Positions 43,147 to 53,031 of a stretch of DNA of 64,000 nt are shown piece by piece; position 1 is the stretch's first letter, and every line of letters begins with the position of its first letter. This DNA comes from Candidatus Kinetoplastibacterium galatii TCC219. Lineage in GTDB: Bacteria; Pseudomonadota; Gammaproteobacteria; Burkholderiales; Burkholderiaceae_B. The DNA is taken from NCBI RefSeq assembly GCF_000340905.1, contig NC_020284.1:124001-188000 (forward strand), read 5' to 3'. The notes under the pieces are model-generated. The model did no database searches and had not been told where the DNA came from. It was given only the letters and a program-made list of their open reading frames with translations. A program made the position numbers and the translations under genes.

Positions 43147-45204
43147 ATGAATAGAAAAAACTTTAGCTTAAAATCTTCACTATTGGATCGAGAATTATCT
43201 TTTCTAAAATTTAATGAGCGTGTTCTTTACCTTGTAGAAGATCCTAAAATTCCTTTGTTAGAGAGACTAAAGTATATATGTATAGTAAGTTTGAATATTG
43301 ACGAGTTTTTTGAGGTGCGTGTATCTAATTTTAAAAATCTTTATACTAGCGTGTATTCTAGAAGTTTTCAAAAACTATATTTGGAGATACGTTCTATAGT
43401 TCAAAAACAGTATGTTTTGTTTTATAAAGTTTTGTTACCTGTATTACAATCAAAAGATATAAAAATAATTGATATTTATAGGCTAAACAGAGAGCAATTT
43501 GAATGGGCGAAAAATTTATTTATTAACGACATAAAAAAATTACTTTCCCCTGTTCTAATGGAGGATAATCATCCATTCCCAAATTTTCCAAATAAATGTC
43601 TAGTTTTCATAGTAAATTTAGCTAAAAGAGATTCATTGTTCAATAAGCACATAGCTTTAGTACAAGTTCCTTCAGTTTTGCCGAGATTAATAAAAATTCC
43701 TGATGTTTTATCAGAATATAAATACAGTTATATTTTATTAACTTCTTTATTAATAACATTTATTGAATACTTATTTCCTTCGTATAAGTTGTATAGATGT
43801 GATCAATTTAGAATTACACGAAACAGCAACTTGTTTTTAAAAGAAAATATTGTTGATATAAGAGAATATGTACAAAGAAGTTTATTACTGCGAGATTTAG
43901 GATCTCCTGTCAGATTGGAAATTAATTCTCAAGCTTCATCGCAATTAGAGTTATTTTTACAAAAGAAATTTTCTTTAAGCAGATACGATACTTACAGAAT
44001 TCAAGGAACTTTGGATTTATCTACTTTCATCTATATCTATAATAGTGTTGATTTACCTAATTTGAAATTCCCAATAAATAAATCATCATTACCAATTTCT
44101 TTAAATTATCAAAAATCAACATCATCATGTTTTTTTAGGTATTTAAAACATAGAGATATTCTTTTGCATCATCCTTATCAATCATTTCGATTAGTCATTA
44201 ATTTTTTAATGGCTGCTGCAATTGATCCTTGTGTTGTAGCCATAAAACAAACAATTTACCGTACTGGTGACAATTCGGAGCTTATGAAAATATTATTAAT
44301 AGCTGCAAAAATGGGTAAAAAGGTAACTGTAGTATTGGAATTAATGGCTCGTTTTGATGAACAAACAAATATAAATTGGTCTTTTGAACTTGAAAAATTT
44401 GGAGTTGATGTTTTGTATGGTGTGTTACCGTATAAAACTCATGCAAAAATGGCACTTATATTACGTCAAGAAGAAGATGGTGTAAAGAAGTATGTGCATC
44501 TTAGTACTGGTAATTATCACCAGAGTACTGCAGACTACTATACTGATTTTGGATTACTAACATCTGAACCAAAATTATGTGACGATATAGATAAATTATT
44601 CCTAAAACTAACGGGATCAAGGACATATGCTGCTATGGATGTCCTTTTATATTCTCCATTAACTTTGTATGATAATTTAATATCTATGGTTAGAGAAGAA
44701 TCTCTATATGCCTGCAATGGAAAAAAATCTATTATAATGGCAAAAATGAATGCTCTTGTAGACCCAAATATCATTAATGAGTTATATAGAGCTAGCTGTT
44801 ATGGGGTTAAGATCTATTTGATAGTTAGGGGAGTTTGTACTTTAAGATCAGGTGTTGCAAATTTGTCTGAAAATATAGTAGTTAGGTCTATAGTTGGAAG
44901 GTTCCTAGAACACTCAAGAGCCTTCTATTTTTACTCAAATGGCCAAGAAAAAGTTTATCTTTCTTCAGCTGATTGGATGGGGCGTAATTTTTTTAAGAGA
45001 CTCGAGATTGCATTTCCAGTACAAAACGAAGATATTAAACAACGAATTATTAGAGAAGCATTTTTATTGCCATTAATGGATAATCAATTTTCTTGGGATA
45101 AAAGAGATTATGATTATAATAAAATCAGATCTAATTCTACTGAAAGGATATTCAGTGTGCAGGATTTTCTTATGAGGGAATATGGAAGTTGGCTAATAAG
45201 ATAA
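43147..45204 (+). CDS. ppk: Polyphosphate kinase 1
   Basis: Reversibly makes polyphosphate from ATP. The N-terminal part has LLDRELSFLKFNERVL, typical of PPK1. The phospholipase-D-like catalytic half contains the likely phosphohistidine in LPYKTHAKMALIL, then HLSTGNYHQSTADYYTDFGLLT, and a second His motif GRFLEHSRAFYF. The length of 685 residues is normal. It starts 92 bases after glmM. No ppx is visible in the window. Retention of ppk alongside a Pit phosphate transporter suggests an active phosphate economy; this link is inference. Confidence 0.95.
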   Translation: MNRKNFSLKSSLLDRELSFLKFNERVLYLVEDPKIPLLERLKYICIVSLNIDEFFEVRVSNFKNLYTSVYSRSFQKLYLEIRSIVQKQYVLFYKVLLPVLQSKDIKIIDIYRLNREQFEWAKNLFINDIKKLLSPVLMEDNHPFPNFPNKCLVFIVNLAKRDSLFNKHIALVQVPSVLPRLIKIPDVLSEYKYSYILLTSLLITFIEYLFPSYKLYRCDQFRITRNSNLFLKENIVDIREYVQRSLLLRDLGSPVRLEINSQASSQLELFLQKKFSLSRYDTYRIQGTLDLSTFIYIYNSVDLPNLKFPINKSSLPISLNYQKSTSSCFFRYLKHRDILLHHPYQSFRLVINFLMAAAIDPCVVAIKQTIYRTGDNSELMKILLIAAKMGKKVTVVLELMARFDEQTNINWSFELEKFGVDVLYGVLPYKTHAKMALILRQEEDGVKKYVHLSTGNYHQSTADYYTDFGLLTSEPKLCDDIDKLFLKLTGSRTYAAMDVLLYSPLTLYDNLISMVREESLYACNGKKSIIMAKMNALVDPNIINELYRASCYGVKIYLIVRGVCTLRSGVANLSENIVVRSIVGRFLEHSRAFYFYSNGQEKVYLSSADWMGRNFFKRLEIAFPVQNEDIKQRIIREAFLLPLMDNQFSWDKRDYDYNKIRSNSTERIFSVQDFLMREYGSWLIR

Positions 45205-45251
45205 TTTTTTCTAAAAACAACTTTATGTTTATAATTTTGGATTATATACTA

Positions 45252-45279
45252 TTCACAATTGCAATTAATATGGTAGAAT
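45252..45279 (+). promoter_or_regulatory. Promoter of tRNA-Pro
   Basis: TTCACA (45252-45257, five of six to the -35 consensus), a 16-base spacer, and TAGAAT (45274-45279) preceded by TGG, making an extended -10. A start near 45286 would leave a leader of about 12 bases before the tRNA. Confidence 0.6.
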
Positions 45280-45297
45280 TAAACAATTATGATTTTT

Positions 45298-45374
45298 CGG
45301 GGTGTGGCGCAGTCTGGTAGCGCATCTGCTTTGGGAGCAGAGGGTCGTGAGTTCGAATCCCACCGCCCCGACCA
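45298..45374 (+). tRNA. tRNA-Pro (anticodon TGG)
   Basis: A 77-base cloverleaf. The acceptor CGGGGTG pairs with CGCCCCG (one G-T pair), discriminator A, encoded CCA. Anticodon stem TCTGC/GCAGA with loop TTTGGGA gives anticodon TGG. The T loop GTTCGAATC is standard. First of three tRNAs between ppk and dapA. Confidence 0.95.
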
Positions 45375-45550
45375 TTTTTTGTATCTTACTATTTGTTTCA
45401 TGAGTAGATGTTGTATTTCTTGATTAATAAACTTAACAACTTTTAGTATGGGATTAGTCTTTTAATAAACTAATTATTTGAAAGATTGCTTAAGCTTATT
45501 TGAGTTTTTCGAACTTGATTTATTAATTTAGTTCTTTACAAATTTCTAGT

Positions 45551-45627
45551 GCGGCAGTAGCTCAGTAGGATAGAGCACGAGCCTTCTAAGCTCGGGGTCG
45601 GGGGTTCGAATCCCTCCTGCCGCGCCA
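45551..45627 (+). tRNA. tRNA-Arg (anticodon TCT)
   Basis: A 77-base tRNA. Acceptor GCGGCAG/CTGCCGC, discriminator G, encoded CCA. Anticodon stem CGAGC/GCTCG with loop CTTCTAA gives anticodon TCT (reads AGA). The upstream TTGATT and TACAAA with a 16-base spacer (45515-45542) could be its promoter, but the start would fall very close to the tRNA 5' end. The gap from tRNA-Pro (about 176 bases) shows no gene. Confidence 0.95.
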
Positions 45628-45644
45628 TTTATTAACTTCTCATG

Positions 45645-45673
45645 TTTCCATAAAAATTAAAATGTGGTAATAT
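45645..45673 (+). promoter_or_regulatory. Promoter of tRNA-His
   Basis: TTTCCA (45645-45650, four of six), a 17-base spacer, and TAATAT (45668-45673) preceded by TGG, an extended -10 like that of tRNA-Pro. The start would be near 45680, 12 bases before the tRNA. Confidence 0.5.
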
Positions 45674-45691
45674 CTCCCTTATGTATATAAT

Positions 45692-45768
45692 GGTGGCTGT
45701 AGCTCAGTTGGTAGAGTCCCGGATTGTGATTCCGGTTGTCGTGGGTTCGAGCCCCATCGGCCACCCCA
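45692..45768 (+). tRNA. tRNA-His (anticodon GTG)
   Basis: Acceptor GTGGCTG pairs with CGGCCAC, with the His-specific extra G(-1) at 45692 opposite discriminator C, and encoded CCA. Anticodon stem CCGGA/TCCGG with loop TTGTGAT gives GTG. The T arm GTGGGTTCGAGCCCCAT is standard. Confidence 0.95.
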
Positions 45769-45866
45769 TTTTATTACTATTACTACATTCCTATGTATTA
45801 ATAGAGGTTATAGTAGCTGATCATAACTACAATATTTTTCATTAGCAGTGTTTTGGAGCCCTATCT

Positions 45867-46763
45867 ATGGCATCTCCTGTGAGTTGTTCTTTTGGGGGCA
45901 GTATAGTTGCCCTAGTTACCCCAATGTTTCCTGATGGCAGTTTTGATTATCAGGCTTATCGTTCCTTAATTGATTGGCATATATCTGAAGGAACAAATGC
46001 TCTAGTAGTAGTTGGTACTACAGGTGAATCTCCATCTGTTTCTTTGGAAGAGCATGCTAATTTAATACGCGTTGCTGTGGAGCATTCTGATGGACGTATT
46101 CCTGTAATAGCAGGAGTTGGAGCTAATTCTACAAGTGAAGCGGTGTATCTAACAAAACATGCCAAATCTGTTGGAGCACATGCTGGTTTATCTGTAGTCC
46201 CTTATTATAACAAACCTTCCCAGGAGGGAATGTATCGTCATTTTAAGGCTATTTCTGAAGCTACTGATTTACCCATAATTCTATACAATGTTCCTGGACG
46301 TACTGTTGCTGATATAAGTAATGATACAGTATTACGTTTGTCTGAAGTTCCTGGAATTATAGGTATAAAGGATGCTACTGGTGATATTCCTAGAGGTGTA
46401 CTCTTAATGAAGGATGTGCCTTCTAATTTTCAGGTTTTTAGTGGAGATGATCCAACTGCAGCGGCTCTTATTATGTTAGGAGCAAGTGGCAATATTTCTG
46501 TTACAGCTAATATAGCACCTCGTTTAGTGCGTGATTTATGTGATGCAGCAATATCAGGCGATGTTTCAAAAGTACGAGAATTAAATTTTAGATTAGCTTC
46601 ATTAAACAAAGCATTGTTTATAGAGGCTAATCCTATACCAGTAAAATGGGCTCTTAGTAAACTAAACAGATCTCAATTAGGATACAGGTTGCCATTGGTA
46701 GAGATTGGTGAAAACAATAAAGAAATTGTTATTAAAGCAATGAGAGAAGTCGGCTTGATTTAG
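45867..46763 (+). CDS. dapA: 4-hydroxy-tetrahydrodipicolinate synthase
   Basis: Condenses pyruvate with aspartate semialdehyde, the first committed step to diaminopimelate and lysine. Signatures are [40 protein letters not shown] with the catalytic Tyr, and IGIKDATGD with the Schiff-base Lys. Length is 298 residues. It sits after the tRNA cluster and ends before a clear terminator. With lysC at 60 kb it shows the lysine route is kept, whether for the cell wall, for the host, or both. Confidence 0.96.
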   Translation: MASPVSCSFGGSIVALVTPMFPDGSFDYQAYRSLIDWHISEGTNALVVVGTTGESPSVSLEEHANLIRVAVEHSDGRIPVIAGVGANSTSEAVYLTKHAKSVGAHAGLSVVPYYNKPSQEGMYRHFKAISEATDLPIILYNVPGRTVADISNDTVLRLSEVPGIIGIKDATGDIPRGVLLMKDVPSNFQVFSGDDPTAAALIMLGASGNISVTANIAPRLVRDLCDAAISGDVSKVRELNFRLASLNKALFIEANPIPVKWALSKLNRSQLGYRLPLVEIGENNKEIVIKAMREVGLI

Positions 46764-46773
46764 TTATAAAGTG

Positions 46774-46810
46774 AGATCATTCACTCCTAACGGGGTTTAT
46801 GATCTTTTCT
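46774..46810 (+). terminator. Intrinsic terminator after dapA
   Basis: AGATCAT (46774-46780) pairs with ATGATCT (46799-46805). An inner ACTCC/GGGGT stem (46783-46787 with 46792-46796) is separated from it by a small internal loop. TTTTCTTT follows. It lies just before the end of the convergent mutS gene. Confidence 0.8.
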
Positions 46811-46813
46811 TTA

Positions 46814-49438
46814 TTATTCTAATTTATTTACTAAATCTCTTATTTCATATAATTTATTTATAGCCTCAATAGGGGTTATAGCGTCCACATTGATAGATTT
46901 GATTTCTCTGTAAATGTTCTCCTCCGCAGCTTTATTTTTGTATTGTGATCTGTTTTCAGATATACAGGTTTTTGTATTTATCGTGTCTATATTATTTAAT
47001 TTTTCCCTTGCATTCTCTATTACCTTAATAGGTATTCCCGCTTTTCGTGCTACTTGTATCCCATAACTTTGATTGGCTGGACCTAGTTTAACTTCATGTA
47101 AAAATACTATGTCATCACCAGAGTCTATGGCAGATAAATGTACATTAATAGCATTTTGTGATTCGCAAGGTATTTGTGTTAGTTCGAAGTAATGGGTAGC
47201 AAATAAAGTTAGTGATCTATTAAAATTGATCATTCTTTCTGCTATAGACCATGCTAAACACATTCCGTCATTGGTAGATGTTCCTCTTCCTATTTCATCA
47301 ATTAGTACTAAGCTTCTGTTGGTGCTTGCTGACAATATAGCAGCTGTTTCTATCATTTCTACCATAAAGGTAGACTTGCCTCCAGAAATATCATCTGATG
47401 CTCCAATTCTTGTAAAAATTCTGTCTATATTACCAATTGTTGCTTTTTTAGTTGGCACAAAAGACCCTATTTTTGCTAATAATGTTATTAGTGCTACTTG
47501 TCTCATATAAGTAGATTTGCCACCCATATTAGGGCCAGTAATAACAATCATTCTTTTTTCATCGTTTAGAATACAATCATTAGGGGTAAATATTTTGGTA
47601 TTAACCTCAACCACTGGATGTCTACCATTATCAATTATTATTTCTGTTTTATCGCTAATAATCGGAGGCACCCAACTATTTATATATGAATGTTCGGCCA
47701 AACTTATCAAGACATCCAACTCAGATAATGATTTAGCGCATAAAGATATTTCTTTTATTTTGTTCATAAGGTACTGTAGAACAGTATCATATAGAAATTT
47801 TTCACGAGATATTGCTTTTTCTTTAGAAGAAAGAATGCGTTCTTCCCATTGTTTTAACTCCGGTATTGTAAAGCGTTCAGTACTTTTTAGAGTTTGTAGA
47901 CGCCTGTATGTACTAGGAACCTTGTTGAGTTGACTTTTTGTTATTTCAATATAAAAACCAAAGATCTTACTAAAAGATATTCTTAAATTATTTACCCCGG
48001 TTTTTGCTTTCTCTGCTTCTTCTAGTTTTTTTATAAAATTACTATTATTATCGGATATACTTCGTAGTTCATCTAATTCTTTGTCGAATCCATAGGCTAT
48101 TACTCCTCCATCTTTTAGAGACACAGGAGGATCTTCAGATATAGACATATTAAGAAATTCTGATATGCCCGGATCTATTAATATGGATTCATTAATATTT
48201 TCTATTAATTCTGATTCTTTTATTAGTTTTATGTAACTATATAAATCAGGCAATAACTTCATAGAACTCTTAAGATTAGCTATTTCACGCGGTCTGATGT
48301 ATTTTAATGCTATTCTAGATAACATTCTCTCTATGTCTGGTATTTGTTTTAATTTAGATTTAATTAAATCTAAATTATTTATTTTTATGTCAGTTTTATA
48401 GAAAAAATAATTTATCAGCGATGATATTGCGTTTTGCCGCAAAAGAATAGTAGAAGTAATTTGTGTGGGATTGTTTAACCATTTTCTTAGTAATCTACTA
48501 CCCATTTGTGTGCAACATCTATCTAAAATAGAGAAAAGAGTTGGGCTATCATCTCCATTTATAGTTTTGTTGATCTCTAAGTTTTTTCTGGTTATTGAAT
48601 CTAAAAATACTAATTGATCAGTCCTTTCAATATATATATTTTGGATATGCGAGAGTTCTTTAGACTGTGATCGGCTAGCGTATCTAATTAATGCTCCAGC
48701 CGCTCCTATATTCTGGTGATTGCCATCCAATCCAAAGCTAGAAAGAGAGTCTATTCTAAAATGTTCTAGTAAATAGCTGATAGCATTTTCATATTCGAAA
48801 TGCCATTCTGGGACTGGAGTATATTTTGCAGTAAAATCATATTGCCTTGTATTAATGTCTGTAGTTTCTGAAAATATTATTTCTGCTGGTGACAGTCTAT
48901 GTAATTCTGAATTAATATTTTCTTCTGTAGAATGGGCTACTATCTTGAAGTCTCCATTAGCTAAATTCAAGTAAGCTATGCCAGTTTTACCATCTTTTGT
49001 TGTATTAATTGCAACTAAAGCACGGTCTGATTTTAGAGGAAGCAATGAATCCTCTATGATTGTGCCTGGTGTAATTACTCTAACTATTTTTCTTTCAACT
49101 AAATTATTTTTGATGTTTGAAAAATTTTCATTTATTTGCTCACTGATAGCTATTGATTCCCCATGCTCTAGTAATCTTGATAAGTATTGCTCTAGAGAGC
49201 TGGCTGGTATACCAGCCATTGGTATTGGAATTCCATTTGCAAACCCTCTTTTTGTAAGGGTTAGGTTTAGTAGACGAGAAGCTTTTTCTGCATCATCATA
49301 AAATAATTCATAAAAATCGCCTAATCTAAACAGTAGCAGCATGGATCCAGCTTCTTTTTTTAATGATATGTATTGTTGCATCAAAGGGGTAAGCCCTTCT
49401 TTAGAAACTGGTATTTTGTAATGTGATGATGTTTCCAT
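46814..49438 (-). CDS. mutS: DNA mismatch repair protein MutS
   Basis: Recognises mismatches and starts repair with MutL. The N-terminal mismatch-binding motif FRLGDFYELFYDDA (Phe-x-Glu) is present. The ATPase has Walker A GPNMGGKSTYMRQ, the ABC-like signature region TFMVEM, and Walker B SLVLIDEIGRGTST. The C-terminus has the YGIQVARKAGIP block. I chose the ATG at 49438 (METSSHYKIP), giving 874 residues; the longer frame to 49516 adds hydrophobic residues unlike the family. mutL is not in this window. Retention of mutS is notable in a reduced genome. Confidence 0.95.
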   Translation of the reverse strand: METSSHYKIPVSKEGLTPLMQQYISLKKEAGSMLLLFRLGDFYELFYDDAEKASRLLNLTLTKRGFANGIPIPMAGIPASSLEQYLSRLLEHGESIAISEQINENFSNIKNNLVERKIVRVITPGTIIEDSLLPLKSDRALVAINTTKDGKTGIAYLNLANGDFKIVAHSTEENINSELHRLSPAEIIFSETTDINTRQYDFTAKYTPVPEWHFEYENAISYLLEHFRIDSLSSFGLDGNHQNIGAAGALIRYASRSQSKELSHIQNIYIERTDQLVFLDSITRKNLEINKTINGDDSPTLFSILDRCCTQMGSRLLRKWLNNPTQITSTILLRQNAISSLINYFFYKTDIKINNLDLIKSKLKQIPDIERMLSRIALKYIRPREIANLKSSMKLLPDLYSYIKLIKESELIENINESILIDPGISEFLNMSISEDPPVSLKDGGVIAYGFDKELDELRSISDNNSNFIKKLEEAEKAKTGVNNLRISFSKIFGFYIEITKSQLNKVPSTYRRLQTLKSTERFTIPELKQWEERILSSKEKAISREKFLYDTVLQYLMNKIKEISLCAKSLSELDVLISLAEHSYINSWVPPIISDKTEIIIDNGRHPVVEVNTKIFTPNDCILNDEKRMIVITGPNMGGKSTYMRQVALITLLAKIGSFVPTKKATIGNIDRIFTRIGASDDISGGKSTFMVEMIETAAILSASTNRSLVLIDEIGRGTSTNDGMCLAWSIAERMINFNRSLTLFATHYFELTQIPCESQNAINVHLSAIDSGDDIVFLHEVKLGPANQSYGIQVARKAGIPIKVIENAREKLNNIDTINTKTCISENRSQYKNKAAEENIYREIKSINVDAITPIEAINKLYEIRDLVNKLE

Positions 49439-49698
49439 GAAGAATTTTATATTTAATCTTGTTAGTAACTTAAAGGATATAATCTTTTTAATAAAATATT
49501 TATAAAAATAGATCAATGTAAATTGTATTGCTATATTGATTTCTTAAATAACGTAATTATTTTGCCTATTATACTTATATATCAATATATAATTTATTGT
49601 AAACGAATAAAAATTAACTTTTATAATTTAGTATTTAATTTTTTGTTTATTTCATGAGATATAATTAAAATGGTTAGAATTCTAGAATTGGAGATTTT

Positions 49699-50478
49699 AT
49701 GATTTTGGTAAAAGATTTTTTAATTAATGTTTCTGTTTCTATTTTTATACTAATCTTTGGTTGGTGGCTTTCTTCTATTGTAGGTCAATGGTTTTCAAAA
49801 GCTATAAAATTTTCTCCTCATATTGATGTTACTGTAGTTCCGATATTAAGTTCTTTGGCTATATGGAGCATAAGATTTTTTACAGTTATAACAGTCTTAG
49901 CAAGATTTGGGCTAGAAACAACAAGCATAATAGCCCTGCTTGGTGCAGCTGGTTTAGCTATTGGCTTAGCTTTGCAAGGAACTCTACAGAATATTGCAGC
50001 TGGTATTATGTTATTATTGCTTAGACCAGTAAGATCTGGTGAGTTTATTTGCCTAAAATCAGGAGAAGAAGGTACTGTTAGTGAGATTGGTCTTTTTTTA
50101 ACTAGAATAACTCAAAATGATGGAACTAGCTTAACATTACCAAATAGCATTTTATGGAATTCTACTATTGTGAATTTTAGCAGGAATTCTATTAGACGTG
50201 TGGATATACCAGTTTCAATTAGTTACAAATCTGATATAAATCTAGCCCTCGATACTATTACAGATGTTGTTAAATCTAATTCTTTAGTTCTTGTCGATCC
50301 TACACCATTAGTTAAGGTAGTAGAATATAAAGAATTTAGTATAGTAATTAATGTCAGGGTTTGGTCTGATTCTTCTAATTATTGGGATTTAAGATGGGGG
50401 CTGTATCATCAAATATGGGTTTCTCTTGGTGCTGCTGGAATAGAGGCTCCTATCGTAATAAATAGCAACTTAAATTAG
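49699..50478 (+). CDS. MscS-family small-conductance mechanosensitive channel
   Basis: A 259-residue inner-membrane channel that releases solutes on hypo-osmotic shock. TM1 is at about residues 8-28, TM2 about 45-68, and the pore-lining TM3 about 75-105 with the Gly/Ala-rich AAGLAIGLALQGTLQNIAAG. The cytoplasmic beta domain follows with GTVSEIGLFLTRI and LPNSILWNSTIVNFS. The start ATG has a TTGGAGA ribosome site, with a 10-bp palindrome TAGAATTCTA just before it (49675-49684). It is divergent from mutS across 260 bases, which hold a TATAAT at 49660-49665 but no clear -35. It probably helps the symbiont survive osmotic change; that is inference. Confidence 0.92.
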   Translation: MILVKDFLINVSVSIFILIFGWWLSSIVGQWFSKAIKFSPHIDVTVVPILSSLAIWSIRFFTVITVLARFGLETTSIIALLGAAGLAIGLALQGTLQNIAAGIMLLLLRPVRSGEFICLKSGEEGTVSEIGLFLTRITQNDGTSLTLPNSILWNSTIVNFSRNSIRRVDIPVSISYKSDINLALDTITDVVKSNSLVLVDPTPLVKVVEYKEFSIVINVRVWSDSSNYWDLRWGLYHQIWVSLGAAGIEAPIVINSNLN

Positions 50479-50595
50479 GTGCTATGTTATTTAGTTAATT
50501 AAAAATTCTCAGCTTTTTTATAGGGATTTTTTAGCGATAGGTTTGATTTTAGTTTTTTGAATTATTTTTCAATAAGTTTTGTATGGTATTTTGTT

Positions 50596-51372
50596 ATGCA
50601 TCCGATGTTAAATATTGCTGTTAAAGCAGTTAGGAGATCTAGTTCAGTTTTAAGTCGTTTTAGTTTAGATTTAGAAAGAGTTAATGTCTCTCGACAATTA
50701 ATAAATGAATATGCTGATGAAGCTTATCGATTAGCAGAAGAAGCTGCTAAGTTGGTAATTTTAACGGCATATCCTGATCATGTTGTTTCTCCTGGTAATC
50801 TTAGAGATTTGAAAAACCATAAGGGGTTTTTATGGGTTATTTGTCCTATAGATGGACTAATTAATTTTGCTTATGGATTTCCATTTTATGCAATTTCGAT
50901 AGTATTGATCCAAAATGGTAATATTTTGCAATCAGTAGTTTATGATCCTGTTCGTAACGATCTATTTACTTCACGTAGAGGATCTGGAACTTTTCTGAAT
51001 GATCGTCGTATTAGAGTGTCTGGGCAAATTAGTTTAAGTAATTCTTTGATCGGAGATGGTTCTGACAATATAGATAATGACAATCATTTAGATAAGAGTC
51101 ATGGTGTATATTGCTTATCTACAAGGCGTATAGGATCAGTTGCTCTTGGTTTAGCTTATGTAGCTTGTGGGCGTCTGGATGGTTTTTATGGATACGGTGA
51201 TCTTAATAGAAAATATCTAATTGCTGGAAGCCTTCTGGTTTCTGAGGCTGGTGGCTTGATAACAGATTTTAATGGTGATCAAGATTGGTTAGAATCTAGA
51301 CAAATAATTGCAGCTACTCCTAAAATATTTTCTCTTTTGAAGAATAATATCAATAAGTCTTTAGCTAAATAG
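50596..51372 (+). CDS. suhB: SuhB-like inositol monophosphatase family protein, catalytic site lost
   Basis: The start MHPMLNIAVKAVRR and the blocks VVYDPVRNDLFTSRRGSGTFLNDRRIR, GLAYVACGRLDGF and AGSLLVSEAGGLITDF clearly place it with SuhB. The metal site is destroyed. The GEESG/TEESG element is replaced by SPGNLRD, the WVIDPLDGTTNF motif reads WVICPIDGLINF (first Asp to Cys, Thr lost), and the PWDFAAG Asp is replaced (RKYLIAG). Only one of the four metal ligands remains, so phosphatase activity is unlikely. E. coli SuhB also joins the NusA-containing antitermination complex on rRNA operons, a role reported not to need catalysis, which could explain retention of an open frame. The ATG at 50596 is chosen for its family match. 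Length is 258 residues. Confidence 0.88.
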   Translation: MHPMLNIAVKAVRRSSSVLSRFSLDLERVNVSRQLINEYADEAYRLAEEAAKLVILTAYPDHVVSPGNLRDLKNHKGFLWVICPIDGLINFAYGFPFYAISIVLIQNGNILQSVVYDPVRNDLFTSRRGSGTFLNDRRIRVSGQISLSNSLIGDGSDNIDNDNHLDKSHGVYCLSTRRIGSVALGLAYVACGRLDGFYGYGDLNRKYLIAGSLLVSEAGGLITDFNGDQDWLESRQIIAATPKIFSLLKNNINKSLAK

Positions 51373-51425
51373 AATGAGAATTAATAATTGAAATATTATG
51401 AATAGTTGTTTTTTAATTTGTGGAG

Positions 51426-53000
51426 ATGTATTTGTTAGACTGGCTACAGGACCCGACTGCATTAGTTGGATTATTTACTCTGGTCATTCTTGAGGTTGTT
51501 TTAGGGATAGATAATTTAGTTTTTATCGCAATTCTTGTAGATAAGCTACCTCCTGGACAAAGAGACAATGCTAGAATTATCGGTTTAGGTTTTGCTTTAA
51601 TAGTCCGCATGATATTTTTATCATGCATGTCTTGGTTATTAACATTAACCAACCCCTTATTTCACTTTAGTATATTTTCCGGTCGTGATTTGATTATGTT
51701 GACAGGGGGTATATTACTTTTATTTAAAAGCACCGTGGAACTGCACGATCGTATAAATGGTAATGTATCTGAAGTGATTGGAGCTCGAGTATATGCTAGC
51801 TTTTGGGTTATTGTTGCTCAAATAGTTGTTCTTGATGCTGTTTTTTCACTAGATTCTGTTATAACAGCTATTAGCATGGTTGATCATCTAGCTATTATGA
51901 TGATAGCTGCAATTATTGCTACAGGTATTATGATTTTGGCATCTAAGCCATTAACTATTTTTGTAAATACTCATCCCAGTGTTGTAGTCTTGTGCCTAGG
52001 TTTTTTGCTTATAATAGGATTTTCATTAATATCTGAGAGTTTTGGTTATATAGTACCGAAAGGTTATTTATATGCAGCAATTGGTTTTTCTATATCTATA
52101 GAAGCCTTAAATAATATTTATCGTAGAAATCTGTCAAAAATAGATACTCGGCGGCCAATGAGGGAGAGGACTGCTGAAGCTGTTTTACGCATGTTAGGAA
52201 AAAGAACTGTTGTTAATGATGATTATGAATCAATAAATACTCCTTCATTGAATACTAATGATTTCGGTATAGAAGAACGAAATATGGTAAGTGGTGTCTT
52301 AACCCTAGCAGAGAGATCCATACTTTCAATCATGACTCCTAGAACTGATATTTCTTGGGTTAATATTAATGAAACCTCAGAAACTCTTCGAGAGCAGTTG
52401 ATGAACGAACCACATAGCTTTTTCCCAGTTTGCAAAGGATCTCTTGAAGAAGTCGTCGGAATAGGTCGAGCTAAAGAAATGATTATAAATTTGGCAACTG
52501 ATGATGGACGATTAAAGTTAGATAAATTGCGAGAACCAGTCATAATACATGAATCTACCAGCATCTTAAAGTTAATGGAAATGTTTAAAAGATCCAGAGT
52601 GCAGATAGCTCTTGTTGCTGATGAATTTGGAGAGATAGAGGGGTTAGTAACTCCAATAGATGTCCTTGAAGCGATAGCTGGTGAATTTCCTGACGAGGAT
52701 GAATTACCTACAATTATTGAAGATGGTACGGATAGATGGATTATAGATGGTTCTGCTGATTTACATCATGTGGAGCAAGTTCTAGAAATTGATTGGTTGA
52801 TAAATGACTCAAATGATTATTCGACAATGGCTGGTTATTTATTGGCTAATTTTGGGGCGTTGCCAAATATAGGTGATACTTGGGAATACATTGCATATAA
52901 TGGCACATTTAAATTTGAAGTTCTAAAGTGTGACAATAGGAGAATATCTCTTGTTAGAGTTACTAAGTTATTTCTCGATAATTTATCTTGCATAGAATAA
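51426..53000 (+). CDS. TerC-family membrane protein with CBS and CorC/HlyC domains
   Basis: A YoaE/YegH-type protein of about 524 residues. The N-terminal TerC domain has about seven membrane segments and the conserved [16 protein letters not shown] and [13 protein letters not shown] blocks. A CBS pair (about 290-420, [11 protein letters not shown] and later [17 protein letters not shown]) and a C-terminal CorC/HlyC transporter-associated domain follow. Function is not established; metal export is suspected for the family. GTGGAG at 51420-51425 is the likely ribosome site. It abuts the ATG at 51426 and lies six bases before a TTG at 51432, so the TTG could be the real start. Confidence 0.88.
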   Translation: MYLLDWLQDPTALVGLFTLVILEVVLGIDNLVFIAILVDKLPPGQRDNARIIGLGFALIVRMIFLSCMSWLLTLTNPLFHFSIFSGRDLIMLTGGILLLFKSTVELHDRINGNVSEVIGARVYASFWVIVAQIVVLDAVFSLDSVITAISMVDHLAIMMIAAIIATGIMILASKPLTIFVNTHPSVVVLCLGFLLIIGFSLISESFGYIVPKGYLYAAIGFSISIEALNNIYRRNLSKIDTRRPMRERTAEAVLRMLGKRTVVNDDYESINTPSLNTNDFGIEERNMVSGVLTLAERSILSIMTPRTDISWVNINETSETLREQLMNEPHSFFPVCKGSLEEVVGIGRAKEMIINLATDDGRLKLDKLREPVIIHESTSILKLMEMFKRSRVQIALVADEFGEIEGLVTPIDVLEAIAGEFPDEDELPTIIEDGTDRWIIDGSADLHHVEQVLEIDWLINDSNDYSTMAGYLLANFGALPNIGDTWEYIAYNGTFKFEVLKCDNRRISLVRVTKLFLDNLSCIE

Positions 53001-53031
53001 ATATAGATTGATAGTTACTGAAGTTTTATAT

